From NCBI RefSeq assembly GCF_014189455.1, contig NZ_CP050296.1, forward strand, positions 5,762,001-5,826,000: a stretch of 64,000 nt of DNA, in the 5' to 3' direction. The notes below the pieces were generated by a model that did not search any database, was not told the DNA's origin, and worked only from the letters and a program-made list of their open reading frames with translations. The position numbers and the translations under genes are program-made. The stretch is from Mesorhizobium huakuii (GTDB lineage: Bacteria; Pseudomonadota; Alphaproteobacteria; Rhizobiales; Rhizobiaceae). Of this stretch, positions 1-10,637 are shown piece by piece (the stretch's first letter is position 1; each line of letters opens with the position of its first letter).

Positions 1-237
1 AGCCTCGGCGACAGCGCGGGAAACGGTATCGCCCGCGGCATCGCCGCCCCGCATCGAAAGCAGCGAAGCGGAGACGCCGCGCCGCACCGTGCTGCGCAGC
101 GCGTTGAAGACGCCGCCGCCGACATCTTCGCGCATCGTACCGGGATTGGACGCGGCCGGCACATAAGCGCCGGACACCTGGCCACGCCGGTCGATATGGG
201 CGCCGCCCACGGCCAGTATTTTTGCGGATTTCACCAT
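1..237 (-). CDS. PfkB-family carbohydrate kinase, N-terminal part (runs off the left edge)
   Basis: The minus strand encodes an open frame beginning with ATG at 237 and continuing out of the window, giving the first 79 residues. It starts MVKSAKILAVGGAHIDRRG and reaches DVGGGVFNAL at about residues 38-47. An N-terminal glycine pair on a first beta strand followed by a GGG-x-x-N-A motif is the usual opening of ribokinase/PfkB sugar and nucleoside kinases, which phosphorylate substrates with ATP in the cytoplasm. The catalytic GAGD motif would lie outside the window, so substrate and completeness cannot be judged. It is divergent from recA across about 280 bp. Confidence 0.75.
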   Translation of the reverse strand, partial: MVKSAKILAVGGAHIDRRGQVSGAYVPAASNPGTMREDVGGGVFNALRSTVRRGVSASLLSMRGGDAAGDTVSRAVAEA

Positions 238-434
238 GCCGGCGATATGCCCTTTGTTATTCCTGCCGCGCAAGCGCTAGGCTGCAAGATGGAGTTTTCG
301 CACGCAAGGCAGCGATTCGGCGAACCGAAACAGCGGGACCGCCTGGCCCAATGCGGGATGCGTTCCTGTTCGATCTCTTGGTACGAAAAAGAACAAATCC
401 GGATATCATTTGTTTTTCAGATATTTGATCCCTC

Positions 435-463
435 TTGCCAAACGAGAACAAAAAAGGTACAAA
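435..463 (+). promoter_or_regulatory. Candidate recA promoter
   Basis: TTGCCA at 435-440 and TACAAA at 458-463 are separated by 17 bases, a plausible sigma-70 type promoter about 55 bp before recA. The spacer contains the LexA-like box listed separately, so repressor binding would block RNA polymerase. This is inferred from motif spacing only. Confidence 0.5.
446..460 (+). promoter_or_regulatory. Candidate LexA (SOS) box upstream of recA
   Basis: GAAC at 446-449 and GTAC at 457-460 are separated by seven bases. Alphaproteobacterial LexA recognises the direct repeat GTTC-N7-GTTC, which on the other strand reads GAAC-N7-GAAC, so this site has one mismatch. It sits inside the candidate recA promoter, where an SOS operator is expected. 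lexA itself is not in the window. Confidence 0.5.
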
Positions 464-518
464 ATGGCAGGGATTACGGATTGTCCGGCCTTCATTGACG
501 ACCAAGGGGTGATGTATC

Positions 519-1616
<1,098 letters not shown>

Positions 1617-1692
1617 GCTACGGTCAGAGTTCGGCCATAAAGTCGGCCTATGCCCTGATGCTTAAGTAACCGAGTACTGTAGTACCGCGTTC

Positions 1693-1724
1693 AAAACCGC
1701 CGGCCTTCGCGCCGGCGGTTTTCG
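1693..1724 (+). terminator. Rho-independent terminator after recA
   Basis: A 12-bp perfect stem (1693-1704 with 1711-1722, core CCGCCGGC/GCCGGCGG) with a six-base loop ends in a T run. It lies 77 bp after the recA stop. A very similar second hairpin lies at 1845-1867, immediately before alaS. Confidence 0.9.
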
Positions 1725-1741
1725 TTTTGTGCGGCGTGAAG

Positions 1742-1869
1742 CCAGCCTGACAGCTCCTCGGTTGGCCCAATTCCGTGTTTCTGGACAGGCTGGGGCGTGC
1801 CCGCTAAAAGGCCAAATCTATTTCTGCAAAGCAGAGACCAGTTTCCGCCGGCCGCGCCGGCGGTTTTCG
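1742..1869 (+). promoter_or_regulatory. Structured alaS leader with terminator-like hairpin next to the start codon
   Basis: Three pairings can be seen in the alaS leader. CCAGCCTG (1742-1749) can pair with CAGGCTGG (1786-1793). TCTGC/GCAGA forms a small hairpin around 1823-1836. CCGCCGGC (1845-1852) pairs with GCCGGCGG (1856-1863) and is followed by TTTT. The last is a textbook intrinsic terminator only 18 bases before the alaS ATG. It could act as an attenuator, or be a duplicated copy of the recA terminator. No T-box consensus is apparent. Confidence 0.5.
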
Positions 1870-1885
1870 CGAAAAGGCAGCAGTC

Positions 1886-4552
1886 ATGAGTGGCGTGAAC
1901 GAGATCCGGTCGACATTTCTCGACTATTTCCGCAAGGAGGGCCACGAGGTCGTGGCCTCGAGCCCGCTCGTGCCGCGCAACGATCCGACATTGATGTTCA
2001 CCAATGCCGGCATGGTGCAGTTCAAGAACGTCTTCACCGGTCTGGAGAAGCGGTCTTATTCGCGTGCCACCACCGCCCAGAAGAGCGTTCGCGCCGGCGG
2101 CAAGCACAACGACCTCGACAATGTCGGCTACACCGCGCGCCATCTGACTTTCTTCGAGATGCTCGGCAATTTCTCCTTCGGCGACTATTTCAAGGAGCGC
2201 GCCATCGAGCTTGCCTGGAACCTGATCACCAAAGAGTTCGGTCTGAAGAAGGACAAGCTGCTGGTCACCGTCTATCACACCGACGATGAGGCGGCCGGCT
2301 TCTGGAAGAAGATCGCCGGTTTCTCGGACGATCGCATCATTCGCATCCCGACCTCGGACAATTTCTGGGCGATGGGCGACACCGGCCCTTGCGGACCGTG
2401 CTCGGAAATCTTCATCGACCGTGGCGAGCACATCTGGGGAGGTCCTCCCGGCAGCCCCGAGGAGGATGGCGATCGCTTCCTCGAATTCTGGAACCTGGTG
2501 TTCATGCAGTATGAACAGGTGACGAAGGAGGAGCGCATCGACCTGCCGCGCCCCTCGATCGACACCGGCATGGGCCTAGAGCGCATGGCCTCGATCCTGC
2601 AAGGGGTGGAAAGCGTCTTCGAAACCGATCTGTTCCGGCACCTGATCGATGCGGCGTCCTCCGTGCTTGGGCGCGCTCCCGATGCGGAAACGGTGGCGTC
2701 CTACCGCGTCATTGCCGATCACCTGCGCTCGTCCTCCTTCCTGGTCGCCGACGGTGTGCTGCCGTCGAACGAAGGCCGCGGTTATGTGCTGCGTCGCATC
2801 ATGCGCCGCGCCATGCGGCACGCGCAGCTGCTCGGCGCGAACGAGCCGCTGATGTGGAAGCTGGTGCCGGCGCTGGTGCGCGAGATGGGCCAGGCCTATC
2901 CCGAACTGCTGCGCGGCGAACAGTTGATTACAGAGACGCTGAAGCTCGAGGAGACGCGCTTCCGCAAGACGCTGGTGCGCGGCCTCGGCCTGCTCTCCGA
3001 AGCGACGGAAACGCTGCATGCCGGCGACATGCTGGATGGCGAGACGGCTTTCAAGCTCTACGACACCTACGGCTTCCCGCTCGATCTGACGCAGGACGCG
3101 CTGCGCCAGCGCAACATCTCGGTCGATCTTGCCGGCTTCACCAATGCGATGGAGCAGCAGAAGGCCGAAGCGCGCAAGCATTGGACCGGGTCCGGCGAGG
3201 CCGCGACGGAGACGGTGTGGTTCTCCGTGCGCGAACAGACCGGTGCCACCGAGTTCCTCGGCTACGAGACTGAAGCTGCGGAAGGCCTGATCCAGGCGCT
3301 GGTCAAAGACGGCAAGACCGTCGACAGCGCCGGCAAGGGCGACGCCGTCGCGGTGGTCGTCAACCAGACCCCGTTTTACGGCGAGTCCGGCGGCCAGATG
3401 GGCGATACTGGTATCATCTCGGGCGAAGGCTTCTCGATCGAGATTTCCGACACGCAGAAGAAGGCCGACGGGCTGTTCGTGCATCTCGGCAAGGTGGCGA
3501 GCGGAACCGTCAAGACGGGCGCTGCCGTCGAGCTCAAGGTCGATCATGCGCGCCGCACCAGGCTGCGCGCCAACCATTCCGCCACGCATCTGATCCATGA
3601 GGCGCTGCGCGAGGTGCTGGGCACCCATGTCGCGCAAAAGGGCTCGCTGGTGGCGCCGGAGCGTCTGCGTTTCGACATCTCGCACAACAAGCCGATCTCG
3701 GCCGAAGAGCTTGAAGAGGTCGAGCGCATGGCCAATGAAATCGTCGTGCAGAACAGCCCGGTGACGACGCGCCTGATGTCGGTCGACGACGCCATAGCCG
3801 AGGGCGCCATGGCGCTGTTCGGCGAGAAGTACGGCGACGAGGTGCGCGTCGTGTCGATGGGCACGGGGCTGCATGGCGCCAAGGCCAACCGGCCCTATTC
3901 GGTCGAACTCTGCGGTGGCACCCATGTCCGGGCGACCGGCGATATAGGCCTGGTCCGCGTCGTCTCCGACAGCGCGGTCGCCGCCGGCGTTCGCCGGATC
4001 GAGGCGCTGACCGGCGAGGCGGCCAGAAAACATCTCGACGAGCAGGACAGGCGCCTGAAGGCGGCGGCGGCCGTACTGAAGATCTCGCCCGCCGACGTGC
4101 CGGCGCGCGTCGAGGCTTTGCTCGAAGAGCGCAAGAAGCTCGAGAAGGACCTGACCGAAGCGCGCAAGAAACTGGCGCTGGGTGGCGGTGCGGCTGCGGG
4201 TGCGCCGTCGGAGAATGAGACGGTCGCGGGCGTCGGCTTCCTCGGCAAGGCGGTCTCCGGCGTGTCACCCAAGGATCTGAAGCCGCTGGCCGATGCCGGC
4301 AAGAGCTCGCTCGGCTCGGGCGTCGTCGTCTTCGTCGGTGCCGGCGAGGACAATAAGGCCAGCGTCGTCGTTGCCGTCACCGACGACCTCGTCGGCCGCT
4401 TCAGCGCTGTCGACCTGGTGCGTGTGGCCTCCGCCGCGCTGGGCGGGCAGGGCGGTGGCGGGCGGCCAGACATGGCCCAGGCCGGTGGCCCAGACGCCTC
4501 GAAGGCCAATGATGCGATCGCGGCTGTGAAGGCGGCGCTCGAAGCCGCCTGA
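1886..4552 (+). CDS. alaS: Alanyl-tRNA synthetase
   Basis: Charges tRNA-Ala with alanine in the cytoplasm. The 888-residue protein has the complete bacterial architecture: class II catalytic domain at the N-terminus ([20 protein letters not shown] and [13 protein letters not shown] motifs), the tRNA-recognition region, the editing domain with the metal-binding HSATH motif near 564-568 and CGGTH near 676-680, and a C-terminal DHHA1 domain ending in the glycine-rich [16 protein letters not shown] segment. The ATG at 1886 follows an AAAAGG ribosome site and gives the family N-terminus. The leader carries a terminator-like hairpin. An unrelated SDR gene starts 11 bp after the stop. Confidence 0.99.
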   Translation: MSGVNEIRSTFLDYFRKEGHEVVASSPLVPRNDPTLMFTNAGMVQFKNVFTGLEKRSYSRATTAQKSVRAGGKHNDLDNVGYTARHLTFFEMLGNFSFGDYFKERAIELAWNLITKEFGLKKDKLLVTVYHTDDEAAGFWKKIAGFSDDRIIRIPTSDNFWAMGDTGPCGPCSEIFIDRGEHIWGGPPGSPEEDGDRFLEFWNLVFMQYEQVTKEERIDLPRPSIDTGMGLERMASILQGVESVFETDLFRHLIDAASSVLGRAPDAETVASYRVIADHLRSSSFLVADGVLPSNEGRGYVLRRIMRRAMRHAQLLGANEPLMWKLVPALVREMGQAYPELLRGEQLITETLKLEETRFRKTLVRGLGLLSEATETLHAGDMLDGETAFKLYDTYGFPLDLTQDALRQRNISVDLAGFTNAMEQQKAEARKHWTGSGEAATETVWFSVREQTGATEFLGYETEAAEGLIQALVKDGKTVDSAGKGDAVAVVVNQTPFYGESGGQMGDTGIISGEGFSIEISDTQKKADGLFVHLGKVASGTVKTGAAVELKVDHARRTRLRANHSATHLIHEALREVLGTHVAQKGSLVAPERLRFDISHNKPISAEELEEVERMANEIVVQNSPVTTRLMSVDDAIAEGAMALFGEKYGDEVRVVSMGTGLHGAKANRPYSVELCGGTHVRATGDIGLVRVVSDSAVAAGVRRIEALTGEAARKHLDEQDRRLKAAAAVLKISPADVPARVEALLEERKKLEKDLTEARKKLALGGGAAAGAPSENETVAGVGFLGKAVSGVSPKDLKPLADAGKSSLGSGVVVFVGAGEDNKASVVVAVTDDLVGRFSAVDLVRVASAALGGQGGGGRPDMAQAGGPDASKANDAIAAVKAALEAA

Positions 4553-4562
4553 AAGCCGCGAC

Positions 4563-5855
4563 ATGAATATTCTCGTCCTCGGCGGCTATGGTTTGATCGG
4601 GGACGCAATCGTTGGCCGTTTGCTACGCGACGGTCATCATGTCACCGGTCTCGGCCGCGATGTCGGGGATGCCGGGCGGCGCCGCCCGGCGGTTCGCTGG
4701 ATCGCGGCGGACATGTCGAAACTGCTCGCCGCTGAAGACTGGCTGCCGGTGGTCGCAGGCATGGACGCGGTGGTCAATGCGGCGGGCGTCTTGCAGGACG
4801 GCCCGCGCGACCGCCTCGACGCCGTTCACCGGGGCTCGGTGGTGGCACTCGTCGCGGCCTGCGAACAGGCCGGCGTGCACCGCTTTGCGCAGATCTCCGC
4901 GATCGGTGCCGATGTCGCTTCGGCAAATCCTTTCTTCAGCACCAAGGCGCAAGGCGACAGGGCCGTCGCAAGCTCCTCGCTTGAATGGACCATCCTGCGG
5001 CCCGGCCTGGTGATCGCGCCCGCCGCCTATGGCGGCACGGCGCTTCTGCGCGCCCTTGCGGCATTCCCCGGTTTTGTTCCGGCCGTCATGCCGCGCCAGC
5101 CGATCCAGACCGCAGCGGTCACCGAAATTGCCGAAGCGGTGTCACGGGCGGTCGCCGGATCGCTGCCGCGACTTGCCGTCGATCTCGTCGAAGCCAATGC
5201 CAGACCGCTCGCCGATGTTCTGCTGGCCTTGCGTGCGTGGCTTGGTCTGCCGCCGGCGAGAGTGGTGCCGATGCCGGCCATTCTCGGCCGGCTTGCGGGC
5301 GCCGTTGCCGATATGCTTGGCATTCTCGGTTGGCGGTCTCCGTTGCGCTGTGCAGCCCTTGCCGCGGTGGCGCGCGGCGTGACAGGCGATGCCTCGGCCT
5401 GGAACCAGGTTTGCGACCGTCCGCTTCAGCCGCTGGAGGCAACGCTGGCCGACATGCCCGCAAATGTCCAGGAACGATGGTTTGCCCGCCTCTGGCTGGC
5501 GAAACCTGTCATCTTCGCCTGCCTCTCCCTGTTCTGGCTTGTTTCGGGGATCGTCGGCCTGATCCGGCAAGAGGCGGCGGCGGATCTCCTTGTTTCGCAC
5601 GGCGTGTCGGCGAGCTTCGCCCATCTGTCGGTTCTGGCCGGAAGTGCGGCGGATATGCTGGTTGGCGCGGCTGTCGTGGTCCGATCCCTGGCCCGACGCG
5701 CGCTGCTGGCAATGATTGCGATCACGCTGTCCTATCTGGCGGCGGCGACGCTTCTTGTCCCTGGTCTATGGCTTGATCCACTGGGACCGCTGGTCAAGAC
5801 GATCCCCGCGCTTTGCCTGGTGGTGGTGGCGCTGGCGGTGCTCGACGAGCGATGA
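4563..5855 (+). CDS. NAD(P)-binding SDR-like protein fused to a DoxX-like membrane domain
   Basis: The first about 290 residues form an atypical/extended SDR domain with the dinucleotide-binding motif GGYGLIG at 7-13 and a VVNAAGVLQD segment, as in NAD(P)-binding epimerase/NmrA-like proteins. The last about 120 residues (from about 315) are strongly hydrophobic with several probable membrane spans, resembling the DoxX-like domain found fused to such SDRs. The substrate is unknown; a membrane-anchored oxidoreductase role is an inference. It starts 11 bp after alaS, and its stop overlaps the ATG of the DUF2269 gene (ATGA), suggesting translational coupling. Confidence 0.8.
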   Translation: MNILVLGGYGLIGDAIVGRLLRDGHHVTGLGRDVGDAGRRRPAVRWIAADMSKLLAAEDWLPVVAGMDAVVNAAGVLQDGPRDRLDAVHRGSVVALVAACEQAGVHRFAQISAIGADVASANPFFSTKAQGDRAVASSSLEWTILRPGLVIAPAAYGGTALLRALAAFPGFVPAVMPRQPIQTAAVTEIAEAVSRAVAGSLPRLAVDLVEANARPLADVLLALRAWLGLPPARVVPMPAILGRLAGAVADMLGILGWRSPLRCAALAAVARGVTGDASAWNQVCDRPLQPLEATLADMPANVQERWFARLWLAKPVIFACLSLFWLVSGIVGLIRQEAAADLLVSHGVSASFAHLSVLAGSAADMLVGAAVVVRSLARRALLAMIAITLSYLAAATLLVPGLWLDPLGPLVKTIPALCLVVVALAVLDER

Positions 5856-6331
5856 GCTTCTGGGCCGACATATTGCGCTGGGCGCATGTCATCGGCGCCA
5901 CGGTTCTGTTCGGCACCGGCGCCGGTATCGCCTTCTTCATGCTGATGGCGCAACGCACCGGCCGCGCCGATCTCGTCGCCCATGTCGCCGGCACGGTCGT
6001 CATTGCAGATACGATTTTTACGGCGACCGCCGTCATCGTGCAGCCGATCACGGGCGTGTTGCTGGCGCGGGCCGTGGGCTGGCCGCTCTCCGAAGGCTGG
6101 ATCGTGCTGTCTCTGCTGCTTTATGTCGTGACCGGTCTGTTCTGGCTGCCGGTGGTCTGGATCCAGATTCGGATCCGGAATCTGGCACGGCAGGCGGTCC
6201 TCGAAAACGCACCGCTGCCCGCTGAAGAGAAGCGCCTGTTTCGCATCTGGTTTGCTTGCGGCTTTCCGGCCTTTAGCGCTGTGCTTGCGATCCTTTGGCG
6301 GATGGTGACCCGGCCGGAAATTAATCTTTAG
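5852..6331 (+). CDS. DUF2269 family integral membrane protein
   Basis: A 159-residue protein with four probable transmembrane helices and the opening MSFWADILRWAHVIGATVLFG typical of DUF2269 proteins; function unknown. I chose the ATG at 5852 because it overlaps the preceding stop codon as ATGA and gives the family start; the frame is open a little further upstream, but that would add a low-complexity glycine/alanine stretch. The pairing with an SDR/DoxX-like protein recurs in related genomes as far as I recall. It is convergent with the COQ7-like gene, the stops overlapping by four bases. Confidence 0.8.
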   Translation: MSFWADILRWAHVIGATVLFGTGAGIAFFMLMAQRTGRADLVAHVAGTVVIADTIFTATAVIVQPITGVLLARAVGWPLSEGWIVLSLLLYVVTGLFWLPVVWIQIRIRNLARQAVLENAPLPAEEKRLFRIWFACGFPAFSAVLAILWRMVTRPEINL

Positions 6332-6918
6332 ACCACGCCACCTCGCTTTGCCGCCTCCAGTGCGCGCGTCATTCTGTTGGAGTCACCCCAGGTGGACAGC
6401 CAGATCAGCACGTCGGTGGCGATCGAAATCAGTGACCGCAGAAGGTTCAGCGCCGGGCCGGGCGATTTCAGCTGCTCTTCGGCGTGATGAAGATGAGCGA
6501 GCTCTTCCTCACGGATCGCCAGGATGATGCTGTGCAGGTCGTGGTCGCGGTTGGCCAGAAAGAAGAGCTGATCGTCAAGATGGTGGTGAACCGCCGCCTC
6601 GACCGCCGCAGTACAGGCCCAGATGCCTTGCGGGCCGAGCAGGGCGGTCAGAAAGCCTAGCAGCCAGCCGCCCCAGCTCCAGAATTGCATCACCCGGCAC
6701 GGTCGCGACTGTCTCGCCGGCATGGCGGCGCGGAAGGCAGCGCTATGAATGCGCTCGTGCCCGAGCATTTCCGACAAGGATGGTACGCAATCCGGCCAAA
6801 AGCGCCTGGCTATAAGAATCTGCGCCGAGTAGATCCTGATCGCACCGAACTCACCGGCGTGGTTGACCCTGACTATTCTGGCAATGGTGAGCGCGTCCCG
6901 GCGAGAAAGGTCAGCCAT
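6328..6918 (-). CDS. COQ7-like demethoxyubiquinone hydroxylase family protein
   Basis: Predicted di-iron ferritin-like monooxygenase of the COQ7/CLK-1 family, which hydroxylates demethoxyubiquinone in the penultimate step of ubiquinone synthesis at the inner membrane. The 196-residue sequence carries the ligand motifs in order: NHAGEFGA near 19-26, GHERIHS (E-x-x-H) near 53-59, VEAAVHHHLDDQ in the middle and EEELAHLHHAEE (second E-x-x-H) toward the end. The frame also allows an ATG at 6936, adding six residues; I prefer 6918 (MADLSRRD) from family N-termini. It may share an operon with the GST upstream of it. Confidence 0.85.
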   Translation of the reverse strand: MADLSRRDALTIARIVRVNHAGEFGAIRIYSAQILIARRFWPDCVPSLSEMLGHERIHSAAFRAAMPARQSRPCRVMQFWSWGGWLLGFLTALLGPQGIWACTAAVEAAVHHHLDDQLFFLANRDHDLHSIILAIREEELAHLHHAEEQLKSPGPALNLLRSLISIATDVLIWLSTWGDSNRMTRALEAAKRGGVV

Positions 6919-6937
6919 GGGCGCCCAAAACCCCATG

Positions 6938-7552
6938 TCAGCCCGCCGCCAAGCTCGGACGCTTTGCGAGGCGGTCCCACCAGGCCTGGATGTCGGCGAA
7001 CGCTGCCATCAGCCTTTGCCCGTCGGAGACCTTGAGGAAATAGGCGATGATCGGCGCCGCATGCAGGTCGGCCAGCGTCAGCTGGTCACCGAGCAGCCAC
7101 GGTCCCGGTGCCTTGAGTGCGGTGAGCACCTTGAGCACCGTTTCGGCCTGTCGCAGCCCGTTGCCGATCAGCGCCTCGTCGGGGACTTCTTTCTCCAGCC
7201 GTTCGACGGCAACGTCCCAGACCATGGACCGATAGGCGTAGGCGTCGAGCATGCCAATGATCTGGTTCATGGTCGCGCGGGCGCGCAAGTCCACGGGCAA
7301 CAGCGCAGGGCCGTCGAATGCCTCGTCGACATAGCGGGCAATCGCGCTGGTTTCGAACAGGCGAAAGCCATCATGTTCGAAGGCCGGAATGCGGCCGAAC
7401 GGGTGATGTTCGAAATACCAGGCTGGAATGCCCTCGGCGGCAAAGACATCGACCGGCACAAGCTCGTAGTCGACGCCTTTTTCCGCGAGCACGAGGCGGA
7501 CAATGCGCACATAGACGCTGTAATCCGCCCCATAGACGACCGGCTTGGCCAT
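6938..7552 (-). CDS. Glutathione S-transferase family protein
   Basis: A 204-residue cytosolic GST with an N-terminal thioredoxin-like domain (about 1-80, including GRIPAFEHDGFRLFETSAI, whose Pro and Glu-Thr-Ser contact glutathione) and an all-helical C-terminal domain with GPWLLGDQLTLADLHAAP. It probably conjugates or transfers glutathione on an unknown substrate; the early PVVYGADYSVYVR suggests a phi/theta-like group. Both neighbours lie on the same strand, 10 bp from icd and 19 bp from the COQ7-like gene, so the three may be cotranscribed. Confidence 0.9.
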   Translation of the reverse strand: MAKPVVYGADYSVYVRIVRLVLAEKGVDYELVPVDVFAAEGIPAWYFEHHPFGRIPAFEHDGFRLFETSAIARYVDEAFDGPALLPVDLRARATMNQIIGMLDAYAYRSMVWDVAVERLEKEVPDEALIGNGLRQAETVLKVLTALKAPGPWLLGDQLTLADLHAAPIIAYFLKVSDGQRLMAAFADIQAWWDRLAKRPSLAAG

Positions 7553-7562
7553 GACTCCTGGC

Positions 7563-8774
7563 TTACGCCATCGCCTTCTGCAAATTCTCGTCGATCTTGT
7601 CGAGGAAGCCGGTGGTCGACAGCCAGGGCTGATCGGGGCCGATCAACAGCGACAGGTCCTTGGTCATGAAACCGCTCTCGACGGTCTGGATGCAGACCTT
7701 TTCCAGCGTCTCGGCAAAGCGCTTCAGCTCGGCATTGTCGTCGAGCTTGGCGCGGTGGGCGAGGCCACGCGTCCAGGCGAAGATCGAGGCGATCGAATTC
7801 GTCGAGGTTTCCTCGCCCTTCTGGTGCTGGCGGTAGTGGCGGGTGACGGTGCCGTGCGCGGCTTCCGCCTCAACGGTTTTGCCGTCCGGCGTCATCAGCA
7901 CCGAGGTCATCAGGCCGAGCGAGCCGAAGCCTTGCGCCACCGTGTCGGACTGCACGTCGCCGTCATAGTTCTTGCAGGCCCAGACATAGCCGCCCGACCA
8001 TTTCAGGGCGGACGCCACCATGTCGTCGATCAGGCGGTGCTCGTACCACAGCTTCTTCGACTTGAACTCGGCCTCGAATTCGGCCTCGTAGACCTCCTGG
8101 AAAATGTCCTTGAAGCGGCCGTCATAGGCCTTGAGGATGGTGTTCTTGGTCGAGAGATAGACCGGATAGTTGCGCAGCAGGCCGTAGTTCAGCGAGGCGC
8201 GGGCGAATTCGCGGATCGACTCGTCGAGATTGTACATGGCCATGGCGACACCGGCGCCGGGTGCATCGTACACATCATGCTCGATCACCTGGCCGTCCTC
8301 GCCGACGAACTTGATCGTCAGCTTGCCTTTGCCCGGAAAGCGGAAATCAGTGGCGCGGTACTGGTCGCCAAAGGCGTGACGGCCGACGATGATCGGCTTG
8401 GTCCAACCCGGCACCAGGCGCGGCACGTTCTTCATGATGATCGGCTCGCGGAAAATGGTGCCGCCGAGGATGTTGCGGATAGTGCCGTTCGGCGACTTCC
8501 ACATCTTCTTCAGCTTGAATTCCTCGACGCGCTGCTCGTCGGGCGTGATCGTCGCGCATTTCACGCCGACGCCCCATTTCTTGATGGCGTTGGCCGAATC
8601 GATGGTCACCTGGTCGTTGGTGGCGTCGCGGTGCTCGATGCCGAGGTCGTAATATTCAAGCTTCAGGTCGAGATAAGGGTGGATCAGCTTGTCCTTGATG
8701 AACTGCCAGATGATGCGGGTCATCTCGTCGCCGTCGAGTTCGACGACCGGGTTCGCCACCTTGATCTTCGCCAT
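7563..8774 (-). CDS. icd: NADP-dependent isocitrate dehydrogenase
   Basis: TCA-cycle enzyme converting isocitrate to 2-oxoglutarate while making NADPH. The 403-residue product is of the homodimeric, eukaryote-like class used by rhizobia: it opens [20 protein letters not shown], contains the isocitrate-binding [19 protein letters not shown] region near 94-112, and has [12 protein letters not shown] near 305-316 plus the NADP-type C-terminal region. The length is normal for the class. The long antisense frame over this gene is a shadow of its codon bias. Confidence 0.98.
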   Translation of the reverse strand: MAKIKVANPVVELDGDEMTRIIWQFIKDKLIHPYLDLKLEYYDLGIEHRDATNDQVTIDSANAIKKWGVGVKCATITPDEQRVEEFKLKKMWKSPNGTIRNILGGTIFREPIIMKNVPRLVPGWTKPIIVGRHAFGDQYRATDFRFPGKGKLTIKFVGEDGQVIEHDVYDAPGAGVAMAMYNLDESIREFARASLNYGLLRNYPVYLSTKNTILKAYDGRFKDIFQEVYEAEFEAEFKSKKLWYEHRLIDDMVASALKWSGGYVWACKNYDGDVQSDTVAQGFGSLGLMTSVLMTPDGKTVEAEAAHGTVTRHYRQHQKGEETSTNSIASIFAWTRGLAHRAKLDDNAELKRFAETLEKVCIQTVESGFMTKDLSLLIGPDQPWLSTTGFLDKIDENLQKAMA

Positions 8775-8989
8775 GAAAGAATGCCTCGTTGCTGGGATAT
8801 GGGACGGCCTTGCCCGCGTGGGGTTCGGCCAGGGGATGCCGCCCGTATATCAAAGCGCTTTTGGCCGCGCAAACGGCGATCGGTCACGAATGTGAGGCTG
8901 TCGCCGCGATCATTTGCCAAAGCTTCATTTTCGCGGCTGAATATGGCAGGGAACGCTGAAATGCCGCAAACAGCAGTTCATTGACAATC

Positions 8990-9838
8990 ATGCCTGTCAT
9001 CAAAGATCCCGATAGCACTGCACCCGCCGGTCCGGCGATCGTCCTCGTCGAGCCGCAGCTTGGTGAGAACATCGGCATGGTCGCCCGCGCCATGGCCAAT
9101 TTCGGTCTGTCGGAGCTGCGCCTGGTCAACCCGCGCGACGGCTGGCCGAGCGAGAAGGCGCGCGCCGCCGCCAGCCGCGCCGACCATGTCATCGACGCCG
9201 TGAAGGTGTTCGACGACCTGGCCTCGGCGCTGGCCGATCTGAACTTCGTTTTCGCCACCACCGCCAGGCAGCGCGACGGCTTCAAATCCGTGCGCGGGCC
9301 GGTGGAGGCGGGCAGGGTGCTGCGCGCCCGCCATGGCATGGGGCAGCGCACCGGCATCCTGTTCGGCCGCGAGCGCTTCGGTCTCTACAATGACGAGGTC
9401 GGCCTTGCCGACGAGATCGTCACCTTTCCCGTCGATCCCGATTTCTCTTCGCTCAACATCGCCCAGGCGGCCTTGCTGATGTCCTATGAGTGGATGAAGT
9501 CCGGCCTGGAGGACGAGACCAAGACCAATTTCACCGGGCCGGAGATGAAGCCGGCCAGCAAGGAAGAGCTGTACGGCCTGTTCGCCTATCTCGAAGGCGC
9601 ACTCGAGGCTCGCGGCTATTTCCGGCCGGCGCCGAAGAAGCCGAAGATGGTCGACAATCTGCGCGCCGTGCTGACGCGCGCCGGTTTCGCCGAACCGGAG
9701 CTCAAAGTACTGCGCGGCATTATTTCCTCACTCGACAGGTTTTCCCCGGCGATGCCGCGTGGCGACGGCTCGCCGGGAGACGATCCAAGACGACTTCCGG
9801 CCGCTGCCCGAAGTCGGGCGGCAGACAAAGAAGATTAA
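8990..9838 (+). CDS. trmJ: TrmJ-family tRNA 2'-O-methyltransferase
   Basis: SPOUT-superfamily methyltransferase expected to 2'-O-methylate position 32 of certain tRNAs using S-adenosylmethionine. The 282-residue protein shows the family signatures: PAIVLVEPQLGENIGMVARA near the N-terminus, LRLVNPRDGWPSEKA, then GILFGRERFGLYNDE and LNIAQAALLMSYEW, which form the knotted SAM site. A C-terminal extension after about residue 200 is usual. An ATG three codons upstream (8981) is also possible. icd lies divergently upstream. Confidence 0.9.
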   Translation: MPVIKDPDSTAPAGPAIVLVEPQLGENIGMVARAMANFGLSELRLVNPRDGWPSEKARAAASRADHVIDAVKVFDDLASALADLNFVFATTARQRDGFKSVRGPVEAGRVLRARHGMGQRTGILFGRERFGLYNDEVGLADEIVTFPVDPDFSSLNIAQAALLMSYEWMKSGLEDETKTNFTGPEMKPASKEELYGLFAYLEGALEARGYFRPAPKKPKMVDNLRAVLTRAGFAEPELKVLRGIISSLDRFSPAMPRGDGSPGDDPRRLPAAARSRAADKED

Positions 9839-9920
9839 GCTCGGTTAAGCTTCGAACGTCTGGAGTAACCGAATATTATTCGGTTCTCATCCATCCTTAT
9901 CGAAACTTTGGGGGTGGCAT

Positions 9921-10523
9921 ATGTTTACGTCCAATATAGGCCGGATGCGCTTCTTCCTTTACTCTCTCGGCCTGTCCGTGGCAGAGGTGGTGGCGATCAT
10001 CATCTGCATCATGGGCACGATCGGCTTTGAAGGGCTGGTCTATTCGGCGCCAGGCCCGTCAAGGCAAGGCATGGCCGGTGCTGTACTGGTCTTCTCGCTC
10101 ATCTTCGTTGTGCTGCGCGGCAACATTGCCTTGCGCCGCGGCCGCGATGCAAACGGGCGCCGGTGGATCGTGTGGTCTTATATCGTGCTTTCCGGCTTCT
10201 ACGCCGTTCTGCAAGCAGGCACGCTGCTGGTCATCAAATTCGGCGATCCGGAAAGCGTGCCTGGCGGCCTGAACCTGCTTGGCCTTTCCATATTCGGCCT
10301 TTGGTGCAGCATCCTGTGGGCAAAGCCTGTCGCCGGCAGCAATATCGAAGAACTGACCTCAATGTTCGACTTTGACGGCCCGCTGCCAACATCGGCCCGC
10401 GCCGACCGAACCGCGGCAAGCAATGTCCCAGCTACGCCGCGTGTCGCCGCTGCACGCGTTCCGCCCGCGCCGCAGCCTTTCGGCAGGCCGCGCCCCGCCG
10501 GTTTCGGCAAGCGTGGGGTGTGA
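9921..10523 (+). CDS. DUF805-like integral membrane protein
   Basis: A 200-residue protein starting after a GGGGG-rich ribosome site. It has about four probable membrane helices in residues 10-135, with a basic loop ALRRGRDANGRRW at about 73-85 that resembles the arginine-rich loop of DUF805 proteins. The last 60 residues are a proline/alanine/arginine-rich, probably disordered cytoplasmic tail. Function unknown. It stands between trmJ and murI with no overlap, so operon membership is unclear. Confidence 0.6.
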   Translation: MFTSNIGRMRFFLYSLGLSVAEVVAIIICIMGTIGFEGLVYSAPGPSRQGMAGAVLVFSLIFVVLRGNIALRRGRDANGRRWIVWSYIVLSGFYAVLQAGTLLVIKFGDPESVPGGLNLLGLSIFGLWCSILWAKPVAGSNIEELTSMFDFDGPLPTSARADRTAASNVPATPRVAAARVPPAPQPFGRPRPAGFGKRGV

Positions 10524-10637
10524 GGCCCGGAACTGTGCAAAAGCTGCGAGCATTCGCCACTTCAAGACCATGATCGTTGCGGATAGAAACGGCATTGGCC
10601 AAATCACTGGCCAGCCTCTTTCCGTGGTCCGATATTC

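Noticed and set aside
381..394. GTAC-N6-GAAC upstream of recA as a second LexA box
   Set aside because: Spacing is six rather than seven bases and it lies outside the likely promoter.
2576..4033. 485-residue minus-strand open frame
   Set aside because: Antisense to alaS and without recognisable protein character.
7545..8984. 479-residue plus-strand open frame
   Set aside because: It lies entirely antisense to icd, whose protein is unmistakable. The frame is a by-product of high-GC codon use.
9835..9848. TTAA-N6-TTAA, a possible CtrA box
   Set aside because: CtrA sites need a seven-base spacer, and this one overlaps the end of trmJ with no cell-cycle gene following.
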